From Microbacterium rhizomatis (GTDB lineage: Bacteria > Actinomycetota > Actinomycetes > Actinomycetales > Microbacteriaceae), in assembly GCF_008710745.1 (NCBI RefSeq), contig NZ_VYSA01000001.1:1550001-1614000 (forward strand): 64,000 bases of DNA, written 5' to 3'. The position numbers and the translations under genes are program-made. The notes beneath the pieces were generated by a model that had not been told where the DNA came from, did not search any database, and saw nothing but the letters and a program-made list of their open reading frames with translations. Below, piece after piece: positions 20,394 to 27,817 of this stretch. Every line of letters begins with the position of its first letter. Positions within the stretch are counted from its first letter, which is position 1.

Positions 20394-21448
20394 GCGTCGG
20401 CCCCCGTGGAACCCATCTCGCCTGTGCCCGTCCCGCCTGTGCCCGTCTCTCCCGTGCCGACCGCCACGACGACGCGGCCGACGGTCGCTCCCGATGCGAG
20501 GGCCGTCAGCGCCTCGGGCGCGCGGTCGAACGGCACGACGTGGTCGATCACCGGGTCGATCGCGCCCTCGGCGGAGAGCCGCATGAGATCGGCGTGGGCG
20601 GCCGCGACGAGGTCGGGGTACCGCTCCTGGTACAGGCCCCAGTAGAGGCCGAGCACCCCGTAGTTTTTCACGAGCGTGTGGCTCGCCGCGATCGTGGGGA
20701 TCTCGCCGCTCGCGAAGCCGATCACGACGATGCGCCCCTCGAAGGCGATGCACCGCGTGGACGCGGCGAACGCGTCGCCTCCGACCGGGTCGAACACGAC
20801 ATCGGCGCCGTGACCGCTCGTGATCTCTCGCACGGAGGCGGCGATGTCGTCCACCCCGCGGATCACGACATGCTCCGCGCCCGCGGCGCGCGCCACCGCG
20901 GCCTTGGCCTCGGAGCCGACGACCCCGATCACGCGGGCGCCCGCGGCTGCGCCGAGCTGCACGGTCGCGGCGCCGACCCCGCCGGCCGCAGCGTGCACGA
21001 GCAGCCACTCGCCCGAGCGAAGCTGTGCCCGCCGGTGCAGGGCGAACCACGCGGTCTGATAGGCGATCGTCAGACCCGCCGCGGCGAGGTCGGTCAGGGC
21101 ATCCGGGATCTTCTGCACCGCGGCCGCCGGCACGACGGCATACTCGGCGAGCACACCGATCTTCGCGGCCACGACCCGGTCGCCGACCTCCAGGCCGGTC
21201 ACTCCCTCCCCGACGGCGGCGATCGTGCCGCTGCACTCGACGCCGGGAATGAACGGCAGCTCGGGCTTGACCTGGTAGTGACCGCGCGCGAGCAGCACGT
21301 CGGGGAAGTTCGCCGCGACGGCCGCGACCCTCAGGAGCACCTCCCCCGGCGCGGGCGAGGGAGTGGCGACGACGTCGAGCGTCAGCGCGCCGGCGGGCTC
21401 GCCGAGCGTGGTCACGCGCCACGCGCGCATTCGGTCAGGCTGAGGCAT
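20390..21448 (-). CDS. NADPH:quinone oxidoreductase / zinc-independent MDR-family reductase
   Basis: A 352-residue medium-chain dehydrogenase/reductase. It has the N-terminal GroES-like domain (PGVECSGTIAAVGEGVTGLEVGDRV) and the NADPH Rossmann motif AAAGGVGAATVQLGAAAGA; the zinc ligands of alcohol dehydrogenases are absent, so it belongs with quinone oxidoreductase/enoyl reductase-like enzymes. The ATG at 21448 is supported by AGGAGG 4 nt upstream although it overlaps the TetR gene by 14 bp. The final about 22 residues are a low-complexity Gly/Thr/Glu stretch encoded by short DNA repeats (gtgcccgt/cctgt units around 20410-20455), probably slippage-prone. It would reduce an unsaturated acyl-CoA-like or quinone substrate; the choice is open. 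Confidence 0.88.
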   Translation of the reverse strand: MPQPDRMRAWRVTTLGEPAGALTLDVVATPSPAPGEVLLRVAAVAANFPDVLLARGHYQVKPELPFIPGVECSGTIAAVGEGVTGLEVGDRVVAAKIGVLAEYAVVPAAAVQKIPDALTDLAAAGLTIAYQTAWFALHRRAQLRSGEWLLVHAAAGGVGAATVQLGAAAGARVIGVVGSEAKAAVARAAGAEHVVIRGVDDIAASVREITSGHGADVVFDPVGGDAFAASTRCIAFEGRIVVIGFASGEIPTIAASHTLVKNYGVLGLYWGLYQERYPDLVAAAHADLMRLSAEGAIDPVIDHVVPFDRAPEALTALASGATVGRVVVAVGTGETGTGGTGTGEMGSTGADA

Positions 21449-22025
21449 CCGTCCTCCTGATGCTGATCATGAACAGGTCGGCGAGCTGTTCGGCGACGAG
21501 GGTCTTCCCCTCCGGTCCGTCGGGCGAATACCAGCTCGACAGGTAGTGCACGTCGCTGAAGAAGTGCGCCACCAGCACCGCGAGCGGGATGTCGGTGCGG
21601 TAGACGCCCTCGTTCTGCCCGCGCACGATGAGCTGCGAGAACTCGTCGTGGTACTCCCGCCGGCGGCGCGTGACCTCGTGCCGGCGCGGCTCCGAGAGCA
21701 GGTGCGCGCTGCGGAAGAAGACCGTGCCCTCCGGCAGGAACTCGATCGTGGTCTCGACCACGTCGACGCAGACGGCCCGCAGCACGTCGCCGACCGCGCC
21801 CCCACGGGCGATGATCTCGTCCATCCGCGACTTCTGCAGCGACAGGAGGGTCTCGTAGATGCCGAAGAGCAGGTCGTCCTTGGATTCGAAGTAGTGGTAC
21901 ATCGCGCCCTTGGTGACGCCTGCAGCCTCGACGATCTGCTGGACGCTCGTGTTGGCGTAGCCCTGCGTCGCGAACAGTTCGACGGCGGCACGGGTCACGT
22001 CCTCCGCGACGCGCGATTCCTTCAT
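21435..22025 (-). CDS. TetR-family regulator of the acyl-CoA island
   Basis: A 196-residue TetR protein with a clear helix-turn-helix (ELFATQGYANTSVQQIVEAAGVTKGAMYHYFESKDDLLFGIYE) and a FadR/KstR-like all-helical ligand domain. Such regulators commonly release DNA on binding acyl-CoA. Its ATG overlaps the stop of the SDR gene upstream by one base (TGATG), so it is expressed from the operon it lies in. The inverted repeat at 22810-22829, immediately before that operon, is the natural candidate for its autoregulatory site; the near-identical repeat at 15994 would make the fabG-like operon a second target. Confidence 0.9.
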   Translation of the reverse strand: MKESRVAEDVTRAAVELFATQGYANTSVQQIVEAAGVTKGAMYHYFESKDDLLFGIYETLLSLQKSRMDEIIARGGAVGDVLRAVCVDVVETTIEFLPEGTVFFRSAHLLSEPRRHEVTRRRREYHDEFSQLIVRGQNEGVYRTDIPLAVLVAHFFSDVHYLSSWYSPDGPEGKTLVAEQLADLFMISIRRTDASA

Positions 22026-22792
22026 CAGAGGAAGGGCCGGATGCCGGCGCCGCCGTCGATCGGCAGGGTCTGGCCGGTGATCCACGCGGCGTCGTCGGAG
22101 AGGAGGAAGGCCACCGGGCCTGCGACATCGGCGGTCTCGCCGAGCCTGCGCAGCGGATACGCGTCGGACGCCTCCTGCTCGCGGCCCTCGTACAGCGCAC
22201 GGGCGAACTGGGTCCTGATGACCGCGGGCGCGACGGCGTTGACGCGGATCGCCGGCGCCAGTTCATACGCGAGCTGCATCGTGAGGTTGATGAGCGCGGC
22301 CTTCGACATGCCGTACAGCCCGATACCTGGGCTCGCCCCGAGCCCCGCGACGGAGGCGATCGTGACGACCGATCGCGACAGGCCGGCGGCCACCGCCGCC
22401 CTGGTCCACTCGAGCGTCGCGATGACGTTCACCTCGAGGATCTTCCGCGCCGCGTCGGCATCGACGTCGACCAGCGGACCGAAGACCGGATTGATGCCGG
22501 TGTTGTTGACGAGGTGGTCGAGCCGGCCGTGGCGCTCGGCGATCTGCGCGAACACGTCGGCGCGATGCTCGGCATCGTCGGCGCGGCCCGCCACGGTCAT
22601 GGCCGATTCACCGAGCTGGGCGGCCGCAGCATCCAGCGATTCCTGCCTGCGACCGGTGATGACGACCGATCCGCCCTCGTCGACGAGGCGCTGGGCGATC
22701 GCCAGGCCGATCCCGCGGCTGGCTCCCGTGACGAGCGACACGGTGCCCTCGAATCGGCCGTCGATCCGGCGGATTCCCTCTCCTACGGCCAT
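22025..22792 (-). CDS. short-chain dehydrogenase/reductase, first gene of TetR operon
   Basis: A 255-residue SDR: TGASRGIGLAI cofactor motif, NNTGINPVFGP (the usual NNAG reads NNTG), catalytic Ser in TIASVAGLGAS and Tyr-x3-Lys in GLYGMSKAAL. The C-terminus ends in GQTLPIDGGAGIRPFL. Substitution of Ala by Thr in the NNAG motif is tolerated in some SDRs. The ATG at 22792 has GAGGAGG upstream (GCGAGGAGGCGCAC) and sits 17 bp from the operator at 22810. It heads the operon with the TetR, oxidoreductase and second SDR genes, and is divergent from the acyl-CoA dehydrogenase gene at 22957. Function within the pathway is not determined; a 3-hydroxyacyl-CoA dehydrogenase role is plausible. Confidence 0.9.
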   Translation of the reverse strand: MAVGEGIRRIDGRFEGTVSLVTGASRGIGLAIAQRLVDEGGSVVITGRRQESLDAAAAQLGESAMTVAGRADDAEHRADVFAQIAERHGRLDHLVNNTGINPVFGPLVDVDADAARKILEVNVIATLEWTRAAVAAGLSRSVVTIASVAGLGASPGIGLYGMSKAALINLTMQLAYELAPAIRVNAVAPAVIRTQFARALYEGREQEASDAYPLRRLGETADVAGPVAFLLSDDAAWITGQTLPIDGGAGIRPFL

Positions 22793-22809
22793 GTGCGCCT
22801 CCTCGCCCG

Positions 22810-22829
22810 CATACCGTCCAGTCGGTTTG
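22810..22829. promoter_or_regulatory. TetR-type operator in the divergent SDR / acyl-CoA dehydrogenase promoter region
   Basis: CATACCG-TCCAGT-CGGTTTG: 7-bp arms with 6-bp spacer and one mismatch, the same half-sites and spacing as 15994-16013. It lies 17 bp before the ATG at 22792, where a bound dimer would block transcription or translation start of the minus-strand operon, and upstream of the plus-strand promoter at 22895. Confidence 0.7.
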
Positions 22830-22894
22830 CACGTCGACTGTAGCACGGGCGAAACCGCGGGCAGCGGGGCTATCGCGGTGAGACTCAGTCCTCC

Positions 22895-22922
22895 TTGGCG
22901 CGGCATTCAGTTCCAGTAGGAT
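22895..22922 (+). promoter_or_regulatory. promoter of the glutaryl-CoA-dehydrogenase-like gene
   Basis: TTGGCG (22895-22900), a 16-bp spacer, then TAGGAT (22917-22922). Transcription would begin near 22929, which puts the ATG at 22921 outside the transcript and favours the GTG at 22957 as the start codon. Confidence 0.45.
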
Positions 22923-22956
22923 GGATGCTCCACCCCACATCGTCAGGAGCACGGCC

Positions 22957-24192
22957 GTGTCAGATTTCCACCCCCGGCCCGGCCAGCAGATCGAGTCGTA
23001 CGATCTCGCGCAGCCGCTCGACACCGACTACTACGCCGTCTTCGCCGACCTCTCGCCCGATGATCGCGCCGCGTGGGACCGGGCACGGACCTTCTCGACC
23101 GAGATCCAGCCCGAGATCGCGGACTGGTGGGATCGCGGCGAGTACAACCTCGCGTTCGCCCGCCGGATGGGCGAACTCGATCTGTTCACCGACGGCATCC
23201 AGCACGAAGGCCTGACGTCGCTGTCACCGCTGGCCGCGGGCCTGGTGAACATGGAGATCTCGCGCGGCGACGGGTCGATGGGCACGATCCTCGCCGTCCA
23301 GGGCGGCCTCGCGCTCCGCACCCTCGCGCTGTTCGGCAGCGACGAGCAGAAGGCGCGGTACCTCGTGCCGATCGCTCGGGGTGAGGTGCTCGGGTCGTTC
23401 GCGCTGACCGAGCCCGACCACGGCTCGGACTCGGTCTCTCTCGAGACGCGCGCGCGCCGCGAGGCCGACGGCTCATGGGTGCTCGACGGAGCGAAGAAGT
23501 GGATCGGCAACGGCGCGTCCGGCGGCGTGACGTTCGTGTGGGCGCGGGTCGACTCCCCCGGCGCCGACGACGACGGCGCCGTGCGCTGCTTCCTCGTCCC
23601 GCAGGAGACTCCGGGCTACGACGGCCGTCCGATCCTCGGCAAGGCGTCGCTGCGCGCGATCCATCAGGCGCTCATCACGCTGACCGACGTACGCCTCCCC
23701 GCGTCCGCGGTGCTCCCGGGGGCGACCTCCTTCAAGGACGCGTCGGTCGTGCTGTACTCCACGCGCTCGGGCGTCGCGTGGTCGGCGCTCGGCCACGCGA
23801 CGGCCTGCTACGAGGCGGCCCTGCAGTACTCGCAGCAGCGCGTGCAGTTCGGCAAGCCCCTCGCGAAGTTCCAGATGGTGCAGGAACGGCTCGCGCAGAT
23901 GCTCGAGGAGCTCACCGCGATGCAGCTGTACTGCCGGCACATGGCCGACCTCGAGACCGCCGGATCCCTCCGCCCGACCCAGGCGTCCCTCGCGAAGTAC
24001 CACAACACGCGCGCCGCGCGCCGCATCGCGACCGTCGCCCGCGACCTGCTCGGCGGCAACGGCATCCTGCTCGAGTACGGCGTGATGCAGCACATGGCCG
24101 ACATCGAGGCCATCCACACGTATGAGGGCACCGAGAGCGTGCAGGCGCTCCTCATCGGCCGCGACATCACGGGGATGAGCGCGTTCGCCTGA
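22957..24192 (+). CDS. acyl-CoA dehydrogenase, glutaryl-CoA dehydrogenase-like
   Basis: A 411-residue flavoprotein. The order of motifs matches the glutaryl-CoA dehydrogenase branch: YDLAQPLDTDYYAVF at the N-terminus, GSFALTEPDHGSDSVSLETRARR (FAD/substrate loop), GAKKWIGNGASGG, GNGILLEYGVMQHMADIEAIHTYEGTESVQALLIGRDITG at the C-terminus, where the Glu of YEGTE is the expected catalytic base. It oxidises an acyl-CoA to the enoyl-CoA, possibly with decarboxylation if it is a true GcdH; the substrate Arg cannot be checked by eye. GTG at 22957 has AGGAG 7 nt upstream. It is divergent from the TetR operon and shares its operator. A small AGGGC/GCCCT hairpin follows the stop (24195-24207). Confidence 0.9.
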   Translation: MSDFHPRPGQQIESYDLAQPLDTDYYAVFADLSPDDRAAWDRARTFSTEIQPEIADWWDRGEYNLAFARRMGELDLFTDGIQHEGLTSLSPLAAGLVNMEISRGDGSMGTILAVQGGLALRTLALFGSDEQKARYLVPIARGEVLGSFALTEPDHGSDSVSLETRARREADGSWVLDGAKKWIGNGASGGVTFVWARVDSPGADDDGAVRCFLVPQETPGYDGRPILGKASLRAIHQALITLTDVRLPASAVLPGATSFKDASVVLYSTRSGVAWSALGHATACYEAALQYSQQRVQFGKPLAKFQMVQERLAQMLEELTAMQLYCRHMADLETAGSLRPTQASLAKYHNTRAARRIATVARDLLGGNGILLEYGVMQHMADIEAIHTYEGTESVQALLIGRDITGMSAFA

Positions 24193-24271
24193 TCAGGGCC
24201 GAGCCCTAGCGGCAGGAGTCGCGCGCGACAAGGGATCCGAGCATCCCGAATCCAGCCCCTACCCTCGAGGG

Positions 24272-25426
24272 ATGAGACTCTTCGGGACGGACGATCGGCG
24301 ACGCGTGACCCTCGAGGAATCGAGCGTCGAACTGGCGGCCACACGTCCGCCGTGGAGCCTGTGGGCCGACGGCTTCGGCCGGCTCGCGATCCGCGCGGTG
24401 CAGGTGATCGTCGTCCTCATCGTGGCGGGCGGCGTGATCTTCGGCATCCAGTCGCTCACCGTGGTGACGATCCCCCTTGTGCTCGCGCTCATCATCGCGT
24501 GCGCGTTCGCGCCCGTCATGCGCTGGATGCGCCGCCGCGGGGTGCCCTCGCTCCTGGCAACGGTGCTCACGCTGCTCGGTATCGTCGTGCTGCTCGGCGG
24601 CGTCGGCTGGCTGATCGTGTGGGCCGTCGAGAATCAGTGGAACGACCTGTACGCCCAGGCGAGGGACGGATTCACGCAGCTGATCACCTGGGTGCAGACC
24701 CTTCCCTTCGCGCCCGACCAGGCTCAACTCGATGAGTGGGGCCAACAGGTGACCGGCTTCCTCACGAGCTCGCAGTTCGGCTCGGGAGCCTTGGCCGGCG
24801 TCGGGGCCGTTGCCAACTTCGTGACCGGGTGCGTACTCCTGGTGACGGTGCTGTTCTTCTTCCTCAAGGACGGGCCGCAGATGTGGGAGTTCCTGCTTCG
24901 GCCGTTCCACGGCGACCACTACGTGCGCGCACGTCGCATCGGCGACAAGACGGTGACCGTGTTCGGATCGTATCTGCGGGGTACCGCGGGAGTCGCGCTC
25001 GTGGATGCCATCGGCATCCTGATCGGCCTGCTCATCCTGCAGGTGCCGCTCGCGATCCCGCTCGCCGTGCTGGTGTTCCTTCTCGCCTTCATCCCGATCG
25101 TCGGGGCAACCCTCGCCGGCATCCTTGCGGCGCTGGTCGCCCTCGTCGCCAACGGGTGGGTGAACGCGCTGTTCGTCGTCGGTGTCGTCGTCCTCGTCAA
25201 CCAGCTCGAGGGCAACTTCCTGCAGCCGTTCCTCATGGGGCGGTCGATGAAGCTGCACGCGTTCGTCATCCTCGTCGCCCTGACGATCGGGACCGTATTG
25301 GGCGGCATCGTCGGAGCTGTGCTGGCCGTACCGATCACCGCCGCGGCGTGGGGCGTCATCCAGGTGTGGGACGGCCCGGACCGACCCGCCCGGTGGGCGC
25401 GACCGAAGCATCCGATCGAAGGGTAG
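24272..25426 (+). CDS. AI-2E family transporter (PerM/TqsA-like)
   Basis: A 384-residue membrane protein of the AI-2E transporter family (UPF0118). About eight membrane segments are visible, including VIVVLIVAGGVIFGI, VTIPLVLALIIACAFAPVM, VTGCVLLVTVLFFFLKDG and the family hallmark C-terminal run LVFLLAFIPIVGATLAGILAALVAL followed by NQLEGNFLQPFLMGRSMKLH. Members export small molecules or act as ion-coupled antiporters; autoinducer-2 export is shown only for some. TACCCT 6 nt before the ATG suggests a leaderless transcript. The gene is alone, followed by a palindromic element and the ligase gene. Confidence 0.92.
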   Translation: MRLFGTDDRRRVTLEESSVELAATRPPWSLWADGFGRLAIRAVQVIVVLIVAGGVIFGIQSLTVVTIPLVLALIIACAFAPVMRWMRRRGVPSLLATVLTLLGIVVLLGGVGWLIVWAVENQWNDLYAQARDGFTQLITWVQTLPFAPDQAQLDEWGQQVTGFLTSSQFGSGALAGVGAVANFVTGCVLLVTVLFFFLKDGPQMWEFLLRPFHGDHYVRARRIGDKTVTVFGSYLRGTAGVALVDAIGILIGLLILQVPLAIPLAVLVFLLAFIPIVGATLAGILAALVALVANGWVNALFVVGVVVLVNQLEGNFLQPFLMGRSMKLHAFVILVALTIGTVLGGIVGAVLAVPITAAAWGVIQVWDGPDRPARWARPKHPIEG

Positions 25427-25448
25427 CCGTGGCCCGTCGCGGCGGCCG

Positions 25449-25542
25449 GCCCGGACATCCCGAAGGATGCCAGGGGCAGAAGTGGGCCCATGGGGCTGCT
25501 CCCGCCCCTCTCAGGCCCATCGATCCTCCCGGATGTCCGGGC
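25449..25542. repeat. 94-bp nested palindromic element between transporter and ligase genes
   Basis: Outer arms GCCCGGACATCC (25449-25460) and GGATGTCCGGGC (25531-25542) are perfect 12-bp complements. After a 3-nt internal loop on each side, AGGAT pairs with ATCCT, and further in AGGGGC pairs with GCCCCT. The nested symmetry predicts a long hairpin in DNA or RNA. No coding potential of its own is evident. It could be a REP/MITE-like element or an RNA structure in the transporter 3' region. Confidence 0.6.
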
Positions 25543-25561
25543 GCCGGGCCAGGATGGACGC

Positions 25562-26608
25562 ATGAAGTACGAGATCCCCGCGCCGATGCTGGCGAAGTCC
25601 GTGCCCGACATCCCCGATCCGGCGAAGACTCCCGGAGGACTGAGCTTCGAGCCCAAGTGGGATGGATTCCGCGGCCTCGTCTCGTGGGATGGCACCGACC
25701 TCGAGATCGGCAGCCGTGGCGCCAAGCCGCTGACCCGGTACTTCCCCGAGCTCGTCGAAGCCTTCTCTCGGCTGCTCCCCGAGACGTGCCTGATCGACGG
25801 GGAGGTCGTCGTGCCTCGGGGTGAGCCCGGTGCACAGCGCCTCGACTGGGAGTCACTGACCCAGCGCATCCACCCCGCTGCGTCTCGTGTGCAGATGCTC
25901 GCCGAAACGACGCCGGCGATGTTCATCGCCTTCGACCTGCTCGCCCGTGGCGACCGCGACCTGCAGTCCGAGCCGTTCGCCGAGCGGCGCGCGCAGCTGG
26001 TCGACCTGCTCGGGGGGCTCCCGCATCCGATCCACGTGACCCGTACGACCGACGATCCAGCCGTCGCGAAGCGGTGGCTCGCCGAGTTCGAGGGCGCGGG
26101 CCTGGACGGCGTGGTCGCCAAACCCCTCGCCCAGCCGTACGCTCCGAACAAGCGCACGATGTTCAAGATCAAGCACGCCCGCACCGCTGATGTGGTCGCG
26201 CTCGGGTACCGCGTGCACAAGAGCGGCGCGGGCGTCGGTTCGCTCCTCGTCGGGCTGTACAACGCCGAGGGCAGGCTGCACAACGTCGGCGCCGTCTCGG
26301 CCTGGACCGACAAGCGGCGACTCGAGCTCGTCGACGAACTCGCTCCGCTCGTGCAGACGGATGCCTCGGGCGAAGCGCTCACCGGAGAGGGTGAGAAGTC
26401 GCGGTTCTCGGCGGCCGATCGCGACTCGTCGTTCGTCAAGCTGCGCCCCGAGCGGGTGCTCGAAGTGCGCTACGACCAGCTCGAGGGATGGCGGTTCCGG
26501 CACACCGTGCAGTTCGATCGCTGGCGCCCCGACAGGGATCCGCGTTCGTGCACGTACGAGCAGCTCGAGTCGGTCTCGGCGTACGACGTCGGGGCGGTCC
26601 TCGACTGA
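25562..26608 (+). CDS. ligC: ATP-dependent DNA ligase, LigC type
   Basis: A 348-residue ATP-dependent ligase. The adenylation lysine lies in motif I (FEPKWDGFRGLVSW, Lys about residue 32). Motif III is MFIAFDLLA, motif IV GLDGVVAKPL and motif V RTMFKIKHARTADVVALGYRVHKSG, and a C-terminal OB-fold follows. Length and lack of extra nuclease or polymerase domains match LigC-like ligases of actinobacteria, linked to gap filling and repair rather than replication. The ATG at 25562 follows AGGA. It converges on the LigD-type polymerase gene with only 9 bp between stops; Ku is not in the window. Confidence 0.9.
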   Translation: MKYEIPAPMLAKSVPDIPDPAKTPGGLSFEPKWDGFRGLVSWDGTDLEIGSRGAKPLTRYFPELVEAFSRLLPETCLIDGEVVVPRGEPGAQRLDWESLTQRIHPAASRVQMLAETTPAMFIAFDLLARGDRDLQSEPFAERRAQLVDLLGGLPHPIHVTRTTDDPAVAKRWLAEFEGAGLDGVVAKPLAQPYAPNKRTMFKIKHARTADVVALGYRVHKSGAGVGSLLVGLYNAEGRLHNVGAVSAWTDKRRLELVDELAPLVQTDASGEALTGEGEKSRFSAADRDSSFVKLRPERVLEVRYDQLEGWRFRHTVQFDRWRPDRDPRSCTYEQLESVSAYDVGAVLD

Positions 26609-26617
26609 CCCGGGCGG

Positions 26618-27646
26618 TCAGGCCCAGTTGTCGGGATTGATCCGGCTCGGCTGCACCCGCGGCGGCTCACCGGGCATCTTGGGGAAGTCGGGCGGGAACG
26701 GCAGTTCGCCCAACCCGTTCGACAGGTCGCGCTCCCACCACTCGAGGAGCACATCGATGCGGCCGGGCTCGGCCTGCAGGTCGGCCCACGGGTCGCCGAT
26801 ATCGGCGAGCCGCTGCGGCACCGTGCGGATCGTGAACGCGGTCGGGTCGACGCCGGCGAGCTCGTCCCACGTGATCGGCGTCGCGACCGTCGCGGCCGGC
26901 AGGGCGCGGGGGCTGTAGGCGCCGGCCATCGTGCGGTCGCGATTGGCCTGGTTGAAGTCGACGAAGATGCGCTGACCGCGCTCTTCCTTCCACCAGTTCG
27001 TCGTGACCTTCTCGGGCATCCGGCGCTCGAGTTCGCGGGCCGCCGCGATCACCGCGTGCCGCACCTCGAGGAACTCGTGCGTCGGCTCGATCGGACAGAA
27101 CACGTGGATGCCGCGATTGCCGCTGGTCTTGAGGAACGCCGCGAGGCCGGCCTCGGAAAGGACCTCGCGCAGGGCGGGGGCGACGGCCGCGGCATCCGAG
27201 AAGTCGGTTCCCGGCTGCGGGTCGAGGTCGATCCTCAGTTCGACGGGATTGTCGGTGGCATCGGCGAGAGATGCCCACGGGTGGAAGACGATCGTGTTCA
27301 TCTGGGCAGCCCAGACGACGGCGGCCGGCTCGGTGAGGACGAGTTGCGGATGCCGTCGCCCGCTGTTGTACGTGACGGTCACGGCCTCGACGTAGTCTGG
27401 CGCGCCTTTGGGCGGGTTCTTGGAGAAGAAGCTGTCGCCCCCGACAGCGTCGGGGAACCGTTCGAGCGAAACGGGGCGATTGCCGTTGGCCGCGAGGAAG
27501 GGGCCCGAGACGGCGATGAGGTACTCGGCCAGTTCGCGCTTGGTGATTCCCGGCTCGGGCCAGATCACCCGATTGGGGCTCGACAGCCGCACCTCGCGTT
27601 CGCCGGACGGCCCCGGCACGGTCAGCATCGTGAACTCGCTCGCCAT
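26618..27646 (-). CDS. LigD-type polymerase/primase domain protein (stand-alone)
   Basis: A 342-residue single-domain protein of the AEP primase-polymerase superfamily as found in LigD. Visible are the N-terminal phrase RLSSPNRVIWPEPGITKRELAEY, the catalytic acidic motif LRIDLDPQPG (DxD) and the histidine motif KTSGNRGIHVFCPI, followed by DFNQANRDRTMAGAYSPR. These domains add nucleotides, often ribonucleotides, at breaks during non-homologous end joining or gap repair. Ligase and phosphoesterase domains are absent; the ligase is supplied by the convergent gene 10 bp away. The ATG at 27646 gives the usual length. Similar stand-alone polymerases (PolD1/PolD2) are known in mycobacteria. Confidence 0.9.
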   Translation of the reverse strand: MASEFTMLTVPGPSGEREVRLSSPNRVIWPEPGITKRELAEYLIAVSGPFLAANGNRPVSLERFPDAVGGDSFFSKNPPKGAPDYVEAVTVTYNSGRRHPQLVLTEPAAVVWAAQMNTIVFHPWASLADATDNPVELRIDLDPQPGTDFSDAAAVAPALREVLSEAGLAAFLKTSGNRGIHVFCPIEPTHEFLEVRHAVIAAARELERRMPEKVTTNWWKEERGQRIFVDFNQANRDRTMAGAYSPRALPAATVATPITWDELAGVDPTAFTIRTVPQRLADIGDPWADLQAEPGRIDVLLEWWERDLSNGLGELPFPPDFPKMPGEPPRVQPSRINPDNWA

Positions 27647-27712
27647 GGTCCGACCCTACGGGTGAGGGACGACGCGGCGACACCCCCGCCTTATCCGTCT
27701 CCCCTCCCCGCG

Positions 27713-27799
27713 GCGCACAACGCAGGACCGATCGAGCCCGATGCCTCGAACCCGCGGCGTGTCGCCCCTCAGACCCATAGTCGATCCTGCGTTGTGCAC
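27713..27799. repeat. 87-bp inverted-repeat element, copy 1
   Basis: Begins GCGCACAACGCAGGACCGAT and ends with the near-complement ATCCTGCGTTGTGCAC, giving arms of about 19 bp around a 50-bp centre that contains GCGGCGTGTCGC. Copy 2 at 29955-30041 has exactly the same length, the same arms and the same central motif. It lies between the polymerase gene and the end of the MFS gene. Confidence 0.75.
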
Positions 27800-27817
27800 C
27801 AGAGACTCGCGAGCGGC

